From Ignisphaera sp. (lineage in GTDB: Archaea > Thermoproteota > Thermoprotei_A > Sulfolobales > Ignisphaeraceae), in the NCBI GenBank assembly GCA_038735125.1, contig JAVYNU010000004.1:1-64000 (forward strand): a stretch of DNA of 64,000 nucleotides, in the 5' to 3' direction. The notes beneath the pieces were generated by a model. It was not told the origin of the DNA. It saw only the letters and a program-made list of their open reading frames with translations, and searched no databases. The translations under genes were made by a program, and so were the position numbers. Shown here in pieces: positions 26,462 through 35,412 of this stretch. Numbering within the stretch: position 1 is the first letter of the stretch; each line of letters begins with the position of its first letter.

Positions 26462-28108
26462 GTGTACAACCATATAGTCAGTTTAATTCCATTTGTACCA
26501 GCAGTCATAGCTGTTCTAATACCTATTGTGTCTATTTTCATAAGAAGTAGATGGCTTATTGCAACACTTCAACTAGTTGCAACTGGATCTATATTTCTAT
26601 TCTCTATAAAGATTCTACTTGATGTTATTGATAGAGGTGTTGTTGTATATCCATTTGGTGGCTGGCCGCCTCCAATAGGCATTGTATATACAGTTGATTT
26701 TATTAATGCTATCTATGGTGTTATAGCAACATCTATTGCTTTAATAACATCGATATACTGTTTCTGGTATTTCAAAGTTGTTGATGGGCCTACGTGGCTA
26801 TCAACACTTTTGCTTTTGCTAATAGCTGGGGTGACTGGATGTATCTATACAGGCGATATATTCAACTTCTTTGTAATGCTAGAAGTCTTGGCAATTTCAT
26901 CTTATGTTTTAGTGGCATTCTTTAAGAAGAGGAGGTGGGCTATTGAAGCTGCTGCAAGCTATTCATTTATAGGTGTTTTAGCAACAACATTCTTTCTCTT
27001 TGGCGTTGCATATCTCTATCTATCATTTGGAACACTAAATATGGCTGACATTGCTAGCAAATCAAATAATATAGAAGCCCGTATGCTTAGTACATGGAGT
27101 GGTGTTTGCAGAGATGGAATATGTTTTGGGAATATACAACTGGCTTCTGCAATGGCTTTAGCATTTATGCTATGGGCTTTAACTTTCGAAGCCGGTCTCT
27201 TTCCAAATAACTACTGGCTTCCAAGTGCATATACAGAAGCGCCAACACCTGCCTCAGCAATGTTTGCAGGTGTTGTTGATAAAGTTGGGGCCTATGGAAT
27301 TCTTAGATTGTTTATCACTATATTCTCTCCTTATAGCTCGATCCTCTTATTCAAGTTGTGGAGCATTCCATTTAGAGACATAATCTTATATATGCTAAGC
27401 TTCTTAGGCTTTTTAACAGGGTTGTTAGGAGGTCTCTTAATGACTATTCAAAAAGATGTTAAAAGGTTTTTGTCTTATAGTACAATAAGCCACATAGGAC
27501 TGTTATTTATTGTTATGGCGGGACTTGCATCAAATCAAAACGAAGATGCTATTGCATTAACTGTTGCTGCACTGCTATTCCACAGTATTACACATGCATT
27601 TGGCGAATCTATGCTGTTTATAGGTCTTGGTACACTAGCTACAACTGCAAGAAGTAGAAGAATAAGGGATTTATATGGCTATGGAAGAATCTATCCAGGG
27701 ATCTCAATAGCTATTGCAATAGGGTCTCTAAGTTTATTGGGGGTAGCTCCACTAGCAGGGTTTTTCAGTAAATACATGCTCTTCTTATCAATGATTAACG
27801 GAGGTTTTATATTCTATGCCATTTCCATAATAGTGATTTCAGGAATTACAGCAATAGGTTACTTCAAACTAATTTATGCTTTATTCATACTAAAGCCTTC
27901 AAAAATTGAGAAAGCCGATATATCACTTCCAACACATTTATGCTTATCAATGGCTACGATTCTTGTAGTATTGGGAATATTATTCATACAGGGAACACTA
28001 TACAGCTTTTTAATAAGTAACGCTAAAATTGTTTCAAGTGTTAATGGCATTAAACAGTATATCAAGTCTGTTGAAGATATAGCAAAATTTATGGGTGGAA
28101 TTCCATGA
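26462..28108 (+). CDS. mrpD: MrpD/NuoN-like antiporter subunit (first copy)
   Basis: A 548-residue, about 14-helix proton/Na+-translocating subunit of the complex I antiporter family. The key Glu is in FNFFVMLEVLAISSYVLVAF, the TM7 Lys in AGVVDKVGAYGILRL, and HSITHAFGESMLFIG and the second-half Lys-containing helices are present. GTG start with AGGTGA seven bases upstream. A 20-residue soluble insert (about 195-225, NNIEARMLSTWSG) with two cysteines is unusual. Equivalent to MbhH. Confidence 0.9.
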   Translation: MYNHIVSLIPFVPAVIAVLIPIVSIFIRSRWLIATLQLVATGSIFLFSIKILLDVIDRGVVVYPFGGWPPPIGIVYTVDFINAIYGVIATSIALITSIYCFWYFKVVDGPTWLSTLLLLLIAGVTGCIYTGDIFNFFVMLEVLAISSYVLVAFFKKRRWAIEAAASYSFIGVLATTFFLFGVAYLYLSFGTLNMADIASKSNNIEARMLSTWSGVCRDGICFGNIQLASAMALAFMLWALTFEAGLFPNNYWLPSAYTEAPTPASAMFAGVVDKVGAYGILRLFITIFSPYSSILLFKLWSIPFRDIILYMLSFLGFLTGLLGGLLMTIQKDVKRFLSYSTISHIGLLFIVMAGLASNQNEDAIALTVAALLFHSITHAFGESMLFIGLGTLATTARSRRIRDLYGYGRIYPGISIAIAIGSLSLLGVAPLAGFFSKYMLFLSMINGGFIFYAISIIVISGITAIGYFKLIYALFILKPSKIEKADISLPTHLCLSMATILVVLGILFIQGTLYSFLISNAKIVSSVNGIKQYIKSVEDIAKFMGGIP

Positions 28109-29613
28109 TAGAATTAATCAAATCTCAATATATCGTATTAATAGCTTCTTTGGTTGCCTTCATACCTGTCATTGTGGGGGGTTACATTAGAAAGAGCTTG
28201 CTTAGAATTGTTGGCTATGCAGCTATGCTCTCTGCACTTATTACAGGGTTTATCTATGGATATGTTGATTTAACTTCATTCTTATTTGCATTTCTATCAC
28301 TCATAGTAGGATTTTCATCATCTATGTACACTAATCTATATGAAGTTTTGAAATATGGTTCATCAGATCTTCACATACTTATAGACCTTTTCGCATTTTC
28401 TATATACATAACATTTATTGCTCCCAATATAATGCTTTTCATAATTTCTTGGCTTATTGCTGAAATTGTCGGATTTTTCGCAATTGTCTATGAGATTAAG
28501 GAAGAGACGTTGAGAGCTGGTTTAAGATATCTTGTTGTCTCTATGGTTCCAGCGGATTTAGCTTTAATGACGTTGCTAGCCTATCTAGCAGTTCTTATAG
28601 GGTTTTCAAATGCTATATCTTTACCGGTTACCCAAATCCAAGATACGATAAGTTCTATGCCATCATACATATCAATTATAATTCTGCTAGGCTTTTCTGC
28701 CAAAGCTGCTATAGCCCCCCTCCACTTTTGGCTACCAGATGCACATTCCCTTGCCCCTGCACCAGCATCATCAATTTTATCTGGCATAATGGTTAAAATG
28801 GGGTTATATGGAATTTTAAGAATTCTCCCCGCCATCGACATATCTACAACCCCCATAATCTTCCTCATTCTAGGTGGCATATCAGCTGTCTATGGAGGTC
28901 TTCAAGCAATAGCTCAATCAGATATTAAAAGAATTTTAGCATATAGTACCATAGAGAATACAGGTTTAATGATAATCTCTACAATGCTATATAAGCTGAC
29001 TAATAGCCCAATATGCTTTGCCGCCTCTATCACACTCATAACTGCTCATGCTCTTTTCAAATCAGCTCTATTCCTAAATTCTGGTACCGTTGAAGTTACT
29101 ACTCACACTAGAGAAATTGAGAAGTTAGGTGGTTTATCAAGGGTTATTCCACAAGCATCTACATCAGCTTTAACATCAATGCTTTCTCTAATGGGTGTTC
29201 CACCAACAATTGGCTTTATAGCAAAACTTCTTTTGATTCTATCGTCTATAGAGTTTCTAATAAAAAATGTTGTTGGTGGAACACTATTGTTAGCCACAAT
29301 AGCTGTTGCATTAGCATTGGCAATTATATATGGAGTTAAATACCTAGCTGTTTACTGGGGCTCTTGGAAAGCAAAGGACATTGAAGTTAGCAAAAATGCA
29401 AGTAGTATTATTAAATGGGAGTTTATACCAGGCTTTCTGGGCATAGCCATGGCTCCTTTAATTCCTGTTCTTCTAAACATCGCAATAACTGCAGAAATTG
29501 TGCTTGCCATAGCTTTTAGCACAGCTTTATTTATATTAACAATTACCTATGTGCATACACGTGTAAAAAGGATTTCATATGATAGTATATGGCTTGGAGG
29601 CGAAATGCCTTGA
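28105..29613 (+). CDS. MrpD/NuoM-like antiporter subunit (second copy)
   Basis: A 502-residue, about 14-helix antiporter-family subunit, divergent from the first copy. It retains the TM5 Glu (ISWLIAEIVGFFAIVYE), the TM7 Lys (SGIMVKMGLYGILRIL), LHFWLPDAHSLAPAPAS and AHALFKSALFLNSG. ATGA overlap with the previous gene. Two antiporter subunits are typical of Mbx/Mbs-type complexes, whereas Pyrococcus Mbh has one, so this complex may pump more ions per reaction cycle. Confidence 0.9.
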   Translation: MIELIKSQYIVLIASLVAFIPVIVGGYIRKSLLRIVGYAAMLSALITGFIYGYVDLTSFLFAFLSLIVGFSSSMYTNLYEVLKYGSSDLHILIDLFAFSIYITFIAPNIMLFIISWLIAEIVGFFAIVYEIKEETLRAGLRYLVVSMVPADLALMTLLAYLAVLIGFSNAISLPVTQIQDTISSMPSYISIIILLGFSAKAAIAPLHFWLPDAHSLAPAPASSILSGIMVKMGLYGILRILPAIDISTTPIIFLILGGISAVYGGLQAIAQSDIKRILAYSTIENTGLMIISTMLYKLTNSPICFAASITLITAHALFKSALFLNSGTVEVTTHTREIEKLGGLSRVIPQASTSALTSMLSLMGVPPTIGFIAKLLLILSSIEFLIKNVVGGTLLLATIAVALALAIIYGVKYLAVYWGSWKAKDIEVSKNASSIIKWEFIPGFLGIAMAPLIPVLLNIAITAEIVLAIAFSTALFILTITYVHTRVKRISYDSIWLGGEMP

Positions 29614-29972
29614 GCTACACAGTTGCATCTATAATTAATAGAATTGTCGATGCTTTAAAGCATAGAGTTGTGAGACTTAAACAGCGAAATAGACATATAT
29701 TATCCTATGTGATAAACTTCGCATTAAAGCTTCATGACATTTTATCTAAAGAAGATAATATTATTAACTTTATGAAGGCAGTTATGAAGACCATTACAAT
29801 TAATATGCAAAGAGAAGATAATATTATTAACTTTATGAAGAACACTACAATTAGCATGCAAAGACTTCAATGCTCATTAGAGGATTCCCTATCAGTTCAA
29901 TCACTTCTTCTTCAAATTCTATCAGTTATATCAATAGTTGTTGTAGTGATGGTGGCATGGCTAATGCATTAG
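29610..29972 (+). CDS. Small lateral-helix subunit, MbhI-like, with internal repeat
   Basis: A 120-residue protein of about 75 amphipathic, basic residues followed by a single C-terminal membrane helix (LLLQILSVISIVVVVMVAWL). The middle contains two copies of EDNIINFMK spaced 21 residues apart, coded by an exact 27-base repeat. In Mbh, MbhI supplies a lateral amphipathic helix plus membrane anchor, and this gene has the same position after the antiporter subunits, so I assign it by analogy only. TTG 29610 (GGAGG 8 bases upstream; TTGA overlap with the previous stop) is preferred to ATG 29589. Confidence 0.6.
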   Translation: MSYTVASIINRIVDALKHRVVRLKQRNRHILSYVINFALKLHDILSKEDNIINFMKAVMKTITINMQREDNIINFMKNTTISMQRLQCSLEDSLSVQSLLLQILSVISIVVVVMVAWLMH

Positions 29973-30862
29973 AGCTTATATCAATAGCTATTATTTCACT
30001 TATTCTATACTCTCTATTACCACCTCTACTAGACGGCATTGAGCGTAAGATAAGAGCTGATATACAAAGTAGAGTTGGTCCTCCAACAGTTTTACAAACT
30101 TGGTATGACATATTAAAGTTGATGTCTAAAGAAGTTGTAGCAGCATTAAATGTAAAAGTCGCAACAATTATTCTTTCCATGACCATAACATTACTATTAT
30201 TTATAGGAGTCTATATCTCTGCACATCTAGCTTTTCAAAACATAAACATCTTCTTTATAGCTACAACAATAGTTTTGGCAATCTCTACGCACATTCTCAA
30301 TACACTAGTATATACAATATCTTCGAATCCATTTTCATTTATAGGAACGTTTAGAGCTTTAACAATTAATATAGGAAATGAGGTAGGTTTCATCACATTC
30401 TACACGCTATCTGCACTAACTATGCTAACTAGTCTTGGAGGTATAACTCTTTTCATAATTTCATTCATACCCCTCCTAATCTCTGTTTTCGTCGCTGGTA
30501 AGAGGCTCCCATATGATTTACATGAAGCCGAGCCAGAACTTGCTTCTGGGTCTATAATAGAGTTTTCTGGACCTATTCTAGGCTTATATCTATATAGCCA
30601 CACTTTAGATAGATATGTTTTTGCATCTATACCAATATCCTTAGCTTTAGCAATATTCAAAAATTATTTGACTAATCCTTTCATATATCTCCTTCTACTA
30701 CATATTTTCACAATACTTCTATTTCTATTATTTGCTATTGTAAGCATAATGTTGGGAAGATCGAGAATAGATATAGCATTCAAAACAGTCTTCTTTATAT
30801 ATCTTTTAGCTATTCTAATGTGGGTTGGCGTATATGTTTTCACAAACTTCATATCTATATGA
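29957..30862 (+). CDS. NuoH/MbhM-like membrane anchor
   Basis: A 301-residue protein with about eight helices, the subunit linking the hydrogenase arm to the ion pumps. LLDGIERKIRADIQSRVGPP and LPYDLHEAEPELASGSIIEF are the conserved Nqo8/HycD motifs with the acidic residues of the quinone/proton entry region. ATG 29957 gives a normal NuoH-type start and lies directly after GGTGG; the 16-base overlap with the preceding gene suggests coupling. Confidence 0.9.
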   Translation: MANALELISIAIISLILYSLLPPLLDGIERKIRADIQSRVGPPTVLQTWYDILKLMSKEVVAALNVKVATIILSMTITLLLFIGVYISAHLAFQNINIFFIATTIVLAISTHILNTLVYTISSNPFSFIGTFRALTINIGNEVGFITFYTLSALTMLTSLGGITLFIISFIPLLISVFVAGKRLPYDLHEAEPELASGSIIEFSGPILGLYLYSHTLDRYVFASIPISLALAIFKNYLTNPFIYLLLLHIFTILLFLLFAIVSIMLGRSRIDIAFKTVFFIYLLAILMWVGVYVFTNFISI

Positions 30863-32519
30863 TAATAGCAACATATTAGACAAAGTTATTAAAAATGTTG
30901 GGGGCTTGGGAGCTGAGGTCTTAGAGCGTAAACCTGATTTTACAAGAGTATTTGTTTCTAGAGATAAGCTAGTTGATGTCATCAAAGAGTTGATGAAGCT
31001 AGAAAACGTTTATTTAAGGACTATGACAGCATCTGATGAGAGGGAAGTTAATGGCTTTTTTAAGCTATATTATGTTTTTGGTGTTGACTCTCTTCACCAC
31101 ACAATTATTGTAGAAATTCCTCTATCTGAAAATAGCCCATCCGCACCAACGCTCATAGATATTGTTAAAGCTGTTGACTGGTATGAGAAAGAAGCCCATG
31201 ATCTCATGGGTATAGATTTTGAGGGTAGAAAGCTACATAAATTTGTTTTACCTGATGACTGGCCAGATAAGGTGTATCCTCTAAGGAAGGAGTATGGGAT
31301 AGAGGATTTGAAGAAGCTATACAAACCTGTTTTCGAATATGCGAAAAAGGTTGAGGCTGAAGCGGCTGTTATCATCCCTATAGGCCCCTATCACCCAGCA
31401 TTACACGAGCCAGAATACTTTGAGCTTTATGTTAGAGGTGAGAGAGTTGTTGATGCAAGATATGTTGGCTTCATGGTTCATAGAGGTATTGAGAAGCTTG
31501 GAGAAAATATGAAGTATGATCAAGTTCCGTTTCTTGCTGAGAGAATATGTGGTATATGTGGCTTTGTGCACTCAACATCATATTGCCAAGCAATTGAAAA
31601 CGCACTTAAAATAGATGTTCCTGAAAGAGCTCATTTCATAAGATCTATTATTCTAGAAATTGAGAGAATACACAGCCACCTCCTATGGCTTGGGGTAGCC
31701 CTCCATCTTCTAGGCTATGACACAGGCTTTATGCATGCATGGAGAATTAGAGAACAGGTCATGGTTTTAGCAGAGCTTTTGACTGGTAGCAGGAAAACAT
31801 ATGGGATAAATATTGTTGGTGGTGTTAGAAGAGATATAGACGAGAATAAGATTAGGAAGTGTCTAAATGTTTTAGACAATGTAGAGAAAGAGTTTAAAAC
31901 ATTTATAGATGTTGCGCTTTCAGTACCCCAAGTCAAGTCTAGGCTTAGAGACACAGGACTGCTTCCGAAAGGCGAAGCCCAAAAACTCTCGCTCGTCGGC
32001 CCAACTGCCAGAGGCTCTGGAGTCCCAAGAGACGTCAGAAAAGATTATCCATATGCAGCATACAAACATGTTTCATTTGATGTTATTGTCTATAGCGAGG
32101 GCGATAACATGGCCAGAACCCTTGTTAGAGTTGACGAGGTTTTCGAAAGTATAGACATAGTTAGACAGCTTCTAGATAAAATACCCAAAGGCCCTATAGC
32201 TGTAGAGAATTGGGATGCAGAGCCATATAAAATTGGTATTGGAAGTGTTGAAGCACCTAGGGGAGAGGTAATACACTTTCTTATAACAGGTAGATACTCT
32301 CCATATAGATGGAGAGTTAGGGCACCAACATATCAAAACCTTCCAGCTGTACCCATAATGCTTAGAGATTCAGAGCTTGCAGATGCCCCAATAACAATTG
32401 CTAGCATCGACCCATGTTTTTCATGTACAGATAGGGCTCTTGTTATAGAAATTAATAGGGGGAGTATTAAGGAGGTGCCCCTTTTTGTAATATCAAATAA
32501 ATTTAGATTTGGTGTTTAA
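30834..32519 (+). CDS. Fused NuoC-NuoD hydrogenase subunit: [NiFe] catalytic subunit (MbhK+MbhL)
   Basis: A 561-residue fusion. Residues about 1-165 are a 30-kDa NuoC/MbhK domain (DWYEKEAHDLMGIDFEGRKL and LPDDWP-x-x-x-PLRKEY). The rest is a group 4 [NiFe] hydrogenase large subunit: IPIGPYHPALHEPEYF, MVHRGIEKL, AERICGICGFVHS (first Ni CxxC) and DPCFSCTDR (second CxxC). All four nickel ligands are present, unlike in Mbx/Mbs relatives where the site is altered, so H2 chemistry is expected. No long C-terminal peptide needing cleavage follows. ATG 30834 is the best start within a 29-base overlap with the anchor gene. Confidence 0.93.
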   Translation: MFSQTSYLYDNSNILDKVIKNVGGLGAEVLERKPDFTRVFVSRDKLVDVIKELMKLENVYLRTMTASDEREVNGFFKLYYVFGVDSLHHTIIVEIPLSENSPSAPTLIDIVKAVDWYEKEAHDLMGIDFEGRKLHKFVLPDDWPDKVYPLRKEYGIEDLKKLYKPVFEYAKKVEAEAAVIIPIGPYHPALHEPEYFELYVRGERVVDARYVGFMVHRGIEKLGENMKYDQVPFLAERICGICGFVHSTSYCQAIENALKIDVPERAHFIRSIILEIERIHSHLLWLGVALHLLGYDTGFMHAWRIREQVMVLAELLTGSRKTYGINIVGGVRRDIDENKIRKCLNVLDNVEKEFKTFIDVALSVPQVKSRLRDTGLLPKGEAQKLSLVGPTARGSGVPRDVRKDYPYAAYKHVSFDVIVYSEGDNMARTLVRVDEVFESIDIVRQLLDKIPKGPIAVENWDAEPYKIGIGSVEAPRGEVIHFLITGRYSPYRWRVRAPTYQNLPAVPIMLRDSELADAPITIASIDPCFSCTDRALVIEINRGSIKEVPLFVISNKFRFGV

Positions 32520-32523
32520 AGCT

Positions 32524-33021
32524 ATGGTGAAATTCGTAAAAATAATTCCCATAGCATTAAAGGTAGGCACTGTTACAAGAAAATACCCATTTGAGAGACC
32601 TCTCATAACAGAGTCGTTTAGAGGTGCTATAGAAGTTGACCCAGTGAAGTGTACTGGGTGTGGGGCATGCACAAGAATTTGTCCACCTAAAGCACTGTCT
32701 CTCATTAGAGAAGGTGAGACGCTTATACTAAGATACTTTGTTGGTAAATGCATATTCTGTGGTATGTGTGCTGATATATGTCCTGAAAAAGCTATAGCCA
32801 TTACAAAGGAATTCGAGCTTGCATCTGAAAATCTAAGTGAACTCAATGTAGATGTTGAACATGAACTGAAGAAATGTGTTAAATGTGGGGCAACATTTGT
32901 GTCTACAAAGCTTTTGAATAAGGTTAGAAGCCAGGTAGAGGCTTTACCAGACGACATTGCTGAACTGTGTCCGAATTGCAGAAGATTAGAAATTCTAAAG
33001 AGATTTACGGGTGGAAGGTAG
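32524..33021 (+). CDS. Polyferredoxin subunit (NuoI/MbhN-like) with extra CxxC pair
   Basis: A 165-residue electron carrier with two [4Fe-4S] sites, CTGCGACTRICPPKA and CIFCGMCADICPEKA, as in MbhN/NuoI. Beyond these the C-terminal 50 residues have CVKCG and CPNCRR about 30 residues apart, a zinc-ribbon-like or additional metal site as seen in some HycF/EchF proteins. It would accept electrons from cytosolic ferredoxin and pass them to the NuoB-like subunit. ATG 32524 with GGTG nine bases upstream. Confidence 0.87.
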   Translation: MVKFVKIIPIALKVGTVTRKYPFERPLITESFRGAIEVDPVKCTGCGACTRICPPKALSLIREGETLILRYFVGKCIFCGMCADICPEKAIAITKEFELASENLSELNVDVEHELKKCVKCGATFVSTKLLNKVRSQVEALPDDIAELCPNCRRLEILKRFTGGR

Positions 33022-33028
33022 AAAATCC

Positions 33029-33544
33029 ATGGATATTACAACAATCTCTAGCTTTAGTAAAGAGGATTTAGAGAAAGCACTTAAAAGAATTAAGAGAAGC
33101 ATTTGGGTTTACCACATCAATACGGGTGGTTGTAATGGATGCGACATAGAGATTCTAGATGTTTTAACGCCGTGGTTTGATGTTGAGAGATTCGGTATTA
33201 AACTTGTTGCAAGCCCTAGACACGCTGACTTAGCCTTAGTGACAGGCCCTATAACAATAAAGACTCTTCCAAGAGTTGTAAAAGCTTTGAGGGCTATGCC
33301 AAGACCTAGACTAGTTCTTGCAATAGGTTCCTGTGCTGTGGGCGGAAATATATGGTTTGAATCATATTCAACTATAGGAGGCTTCTACAAAATCTTAGAT
33401 AAGTTGCATGAGCTTGGAGTAGAAATAGATAAGATTGTTTATGTCCCTGGCTGTCCTGCAAGACCAGAAGCTATTATATATGGAGTTGCCCTCCTCCTAG
33501 GGCTTGTAAAACAAAAAGTTCATTATGTGAGGAAAAAGGCATGA
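33029..33544 (+). CDS. Hydrogenase small subunit (NuoB/MbhJ-like)
   Basis: A 171-residue NuoB-type protein holding the proximal [4Fe-4S] cluster: NTGGCNGCDIEIL (Cys-x2-Cys), AIGSCAVGGNIW and VPGCPARPEAIIYG supply the four cysteines. The N-terminus (FSKEDLEKALKRIKRSIWVYH) is cytosolic. ATG 33029 with GGAAGGT nine bases upstream is preferred over GTG 33011. Its position after the catalytic and ferredoxin genes is the reverse of the Pyrococcus order. Confidence 0.92.
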   Translation: MDITTISSFSKEDLEKALKRIKRSIWVYHINTGGCNGCDIEILDVLTPWFDVERFGIKLVASPRHADLALVTGPITIKTLPRVVKALRAMPRPRLVLAIGSCAVGGNIWFESYSTIGGFYKILDKLHELGVEIDKIVYVPGCPARPEAIIYGVALLLGLVKQKVHYVRKKA

Positions 33545-33807
33545 AAAAAGCAAGAATTGTAATATGTAAAGAGGTTGAGCGTGAGCCCCTGCCAATTTTA
33601 CTGCCAAGACACATTACATCCCCTATAGCTGTATGCAGAGATGTCGTGGAGATGGATTTAGAAAAACTTTCAAGAGAAATCCTGGAAGATATAAACGAAA
33701 GGGGATATGCATTAATAACATCATCTAATGGAAATAAAGAAGCTATTAAGGGGATTGCAAATATAGAAATTGAAGAGAATGAATATATAAAGATTTTTGT
33801 AGAGTGA
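33541..33807 (+). CDS. Unknown 88-residue protein of the hydrogenase operon
   Basis: ATG overlaps the stop of the NuoB-like gene (ATGA), with GAGG eight bases upstream, so it is certainly translated with the operon. No domain recognised. Features: basic N-terminus with Cys 9, a central VCRDVVEMDLEKL acidic helix, and a C-terminal IEIEENEYIKIFVE strand pattern. Candidates are an assembly factor or a small peripheral subunit; nothing in the sequence decides. Confidence 0.6.
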   Translation: MKKARIVICKEVEREPLPILLPRHITSPIAVCRDVVEMDLEKLSREILEDINERGYALITSSNGNKEAIKGIANIEIEENEYIKIFVE

Positions 33808-33833
33808 TTGAAAATAGTTTAGAGGTGAATTGT

Positions 33834-34880
33834 ATGAGATTTGCATTCCTATGCAGGGAAGGTGGAGGAAAAAGAGGTTCTGTAGCTGTTGTAGGTGCAG
33901 GGCCAGCGGGTCTAGCAGCAGCAGGATATCTTGCATGCGAGGGTTTTGAAGTTGACGTCTATGATAAACTTCCATATGCAGGAGGCATGATGATGTTTGC
34001 TATACCAAGTTACAGGATCTATCCTGACAACATTATTGAGGGTGTTGAGGATCTTAGAGATAGGATGTCAGTTAAATTCTACTTTAACACAAAGGTTTTT
34101 GCAAAAGGGCAGAAGAGACATGATGAAGGAGATGAATTTGTTAAAAATGTTGTTGAGCTTGAGGATATAGTTGAGAAGTATAAAGCTGTCTTAATTGCTA
34201 CTGGAACGTGGAGCTCAAGGAAACTTGATGTTGAGGGTGAGGACAGCAAAAACGTTTTCTCAGCCCTCGAATATTTATATCATTGGAGAATATATGAAGA
34301 GGGGCTTGTATCAGAGAAACCACCAAAAGGAAACAGGATTGTGGTGATTGGAGCAGGTCTCTCAGCTGTTGACGCAGCTGAAAAGGCTTTGGAGACGGGT
34401 GCAGAGGTTTTCATGGTCTATAGAAGAACTATTTTCGAGGCTCCCGCAGGGGTATACACAATAAACAGCTTGATTAGAGAAGGTGTTAAGTGGATGGAGC
34501 TTCTCCAACCAACGAAAATAATATCTAAAAATGGTTTTGCAACAGGTGTTGAGTTTGTGAAGATGAGGCTTGGTGAACCAGATGAAACTGGCAGGCCAAG
34601 GCCAATACCAATACCAGGTTCTGAATTTGTTATAGAAGTGGACTTGGTTATACTTGCGGTTGGAGAGATCCCTACACCTCCATTCATGGGACAATACACA
34701 TCGGTATCATCAGATAAATCAGGTAGAATAATTGTTAATAGATATCATCAGACAAGCAAAGCAAATGTTTTTGCTGCAGGAGATGTTGTTACCGGACCAA
34801 CATTTATAGGCAAAGCTTTTAGCGGTGGTCTTAGAGCAGGAAAAAGTATTAGTAGTTATCTGAGTTATGGAAAGCTTTGA
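33834..34880 (+). CDS. GltD-like FAD/NAD(P) oxidoreductase of the hydrogenase operon
   Basis: A 348-residue flavoprotein, paralogous to the N-terminal part of the fusion at 2580: same start (MRFAFL), GAGPAGLAAAGYL for FAD, GAGLSAVDAAEKAL for NAD(P), then YRRTIFEAPAG and FAAGDVV. Like that copy it lacks the usual N-terminal Fe-S domain. ATG 33834 is chosen over the upstream start at 33804, since GAGGTG stands 7 bases before it. The next gene supplies the four-cluster ferredoxin part. Together they form an NAD(P)H:ferredoxin-type module attached to the hydrogenase operon (inference). Confidence 0.87.
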   Translation: MRFAFLCREGGGKRGSVAVVGAGPAGLAAAGYLACEGFEVDVYDKLPYAGGMMMFAIPSYRIYPDNIIEGVEDLRDRMSVKFYFNTKVFAKGQKRHDEGDEFVKNVVELEDIVEKYKAVLIATGTWSSRKLDVEGEDSKNVFSALEYLYHWRIYEEGLVSEKPPKGNRIVVIGAGLSAVDAAEKALETGAEVFMVYRRTIFEAPAGVYTINSLIREGVKWMELLQPTKIISKNGFATGVEFVKMRLGEPDETGRPRPIPIPGSEFVIEVDLVILAVGEIPTPPFMGQYTSVSSDKSGRIIVNRYHQTSKANVFAAGDVVTGPTFIGKAFSGGLRAGKSISSYLSYGKL

Positions 34881-34890
34881 TGGTGATTGT

Positions 34891-35412
34891 ATGAGCAACA
34901 AACCCTCCTCTATCATTCAAGAGATTGGGATAAGAAGATTTATATTATATGATAGATGTATTGGTTGCTACACATGCGAAGAGGTTTGCAGATTCCTGCA
35001 CGACGATGAAGCCACATTCATAAGACTATACGAAATCGAAAGCGGATTAAGAAAACCTATATCATGTTTCCACTGCACCAAAGCACCTTGTGTAACAGTT
35101 TGCCCTACAAAGGCGCTTATCTTTGATAAGGATGGAGCCGTAATAACAAGAACCATGAGATGCATAGGATGCACATCATGTGTTATAGCATGCCCATTCG
35201 GAATACCAGAGCTTTTGCCAATAGGTCATGTAGTTAAATGCGATCTCTGTTCAAAGCTTAGATCTCAAGAGCTGGAACCTGGATGCATAGCTACATGCCC
35301 TACAAATGCCATTGTGTTTGGAACTCCGGAAAACATTACAAAGACTGTTCGTAAATTGACTCTCACAAAGCTTGTTGAAGCTTTTAAAGAAGGGGGTAGA
35401 GCAATTAGATAA
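34891..35412 (+). CDS. Four-cluster ferredoxin (HycB/NrfC-like), last gene of the hydrogenase operon
   Basis: A 173-residue protein with 16 cysteines in the four-group pattern CIGCYTCEEVC, CFHCTKAPCVTVC, CIGCTSCVIAC, CDLCSKLRS...C...C, for four [4Fe-4S] clusters, as in HycB, NrfC and the C-terminal half of the fused paralogue at 2580. ATG 34891 has GGTGA upstream, 10 bases after the FAD gene stop. Likely wires NAD(P)H/FAD chemistry to the hydrogenase arm. Confidence 0.88.
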   Translation: MSNKPSSIIQEIGIRRFILYDRCIGCYTCEEVCRFLHDDEATFIRLYEIESGLRKPISCFHCTKAPCVTVCPTKALIFDKDGAVITRTMRCIGCTSCVIACPFGIPELLPIGHVVKCDLCSKLRSQELEPGCIATCPTNAIVFGTPENITKTVRKLTLTKLVEAFKEGGRAIR

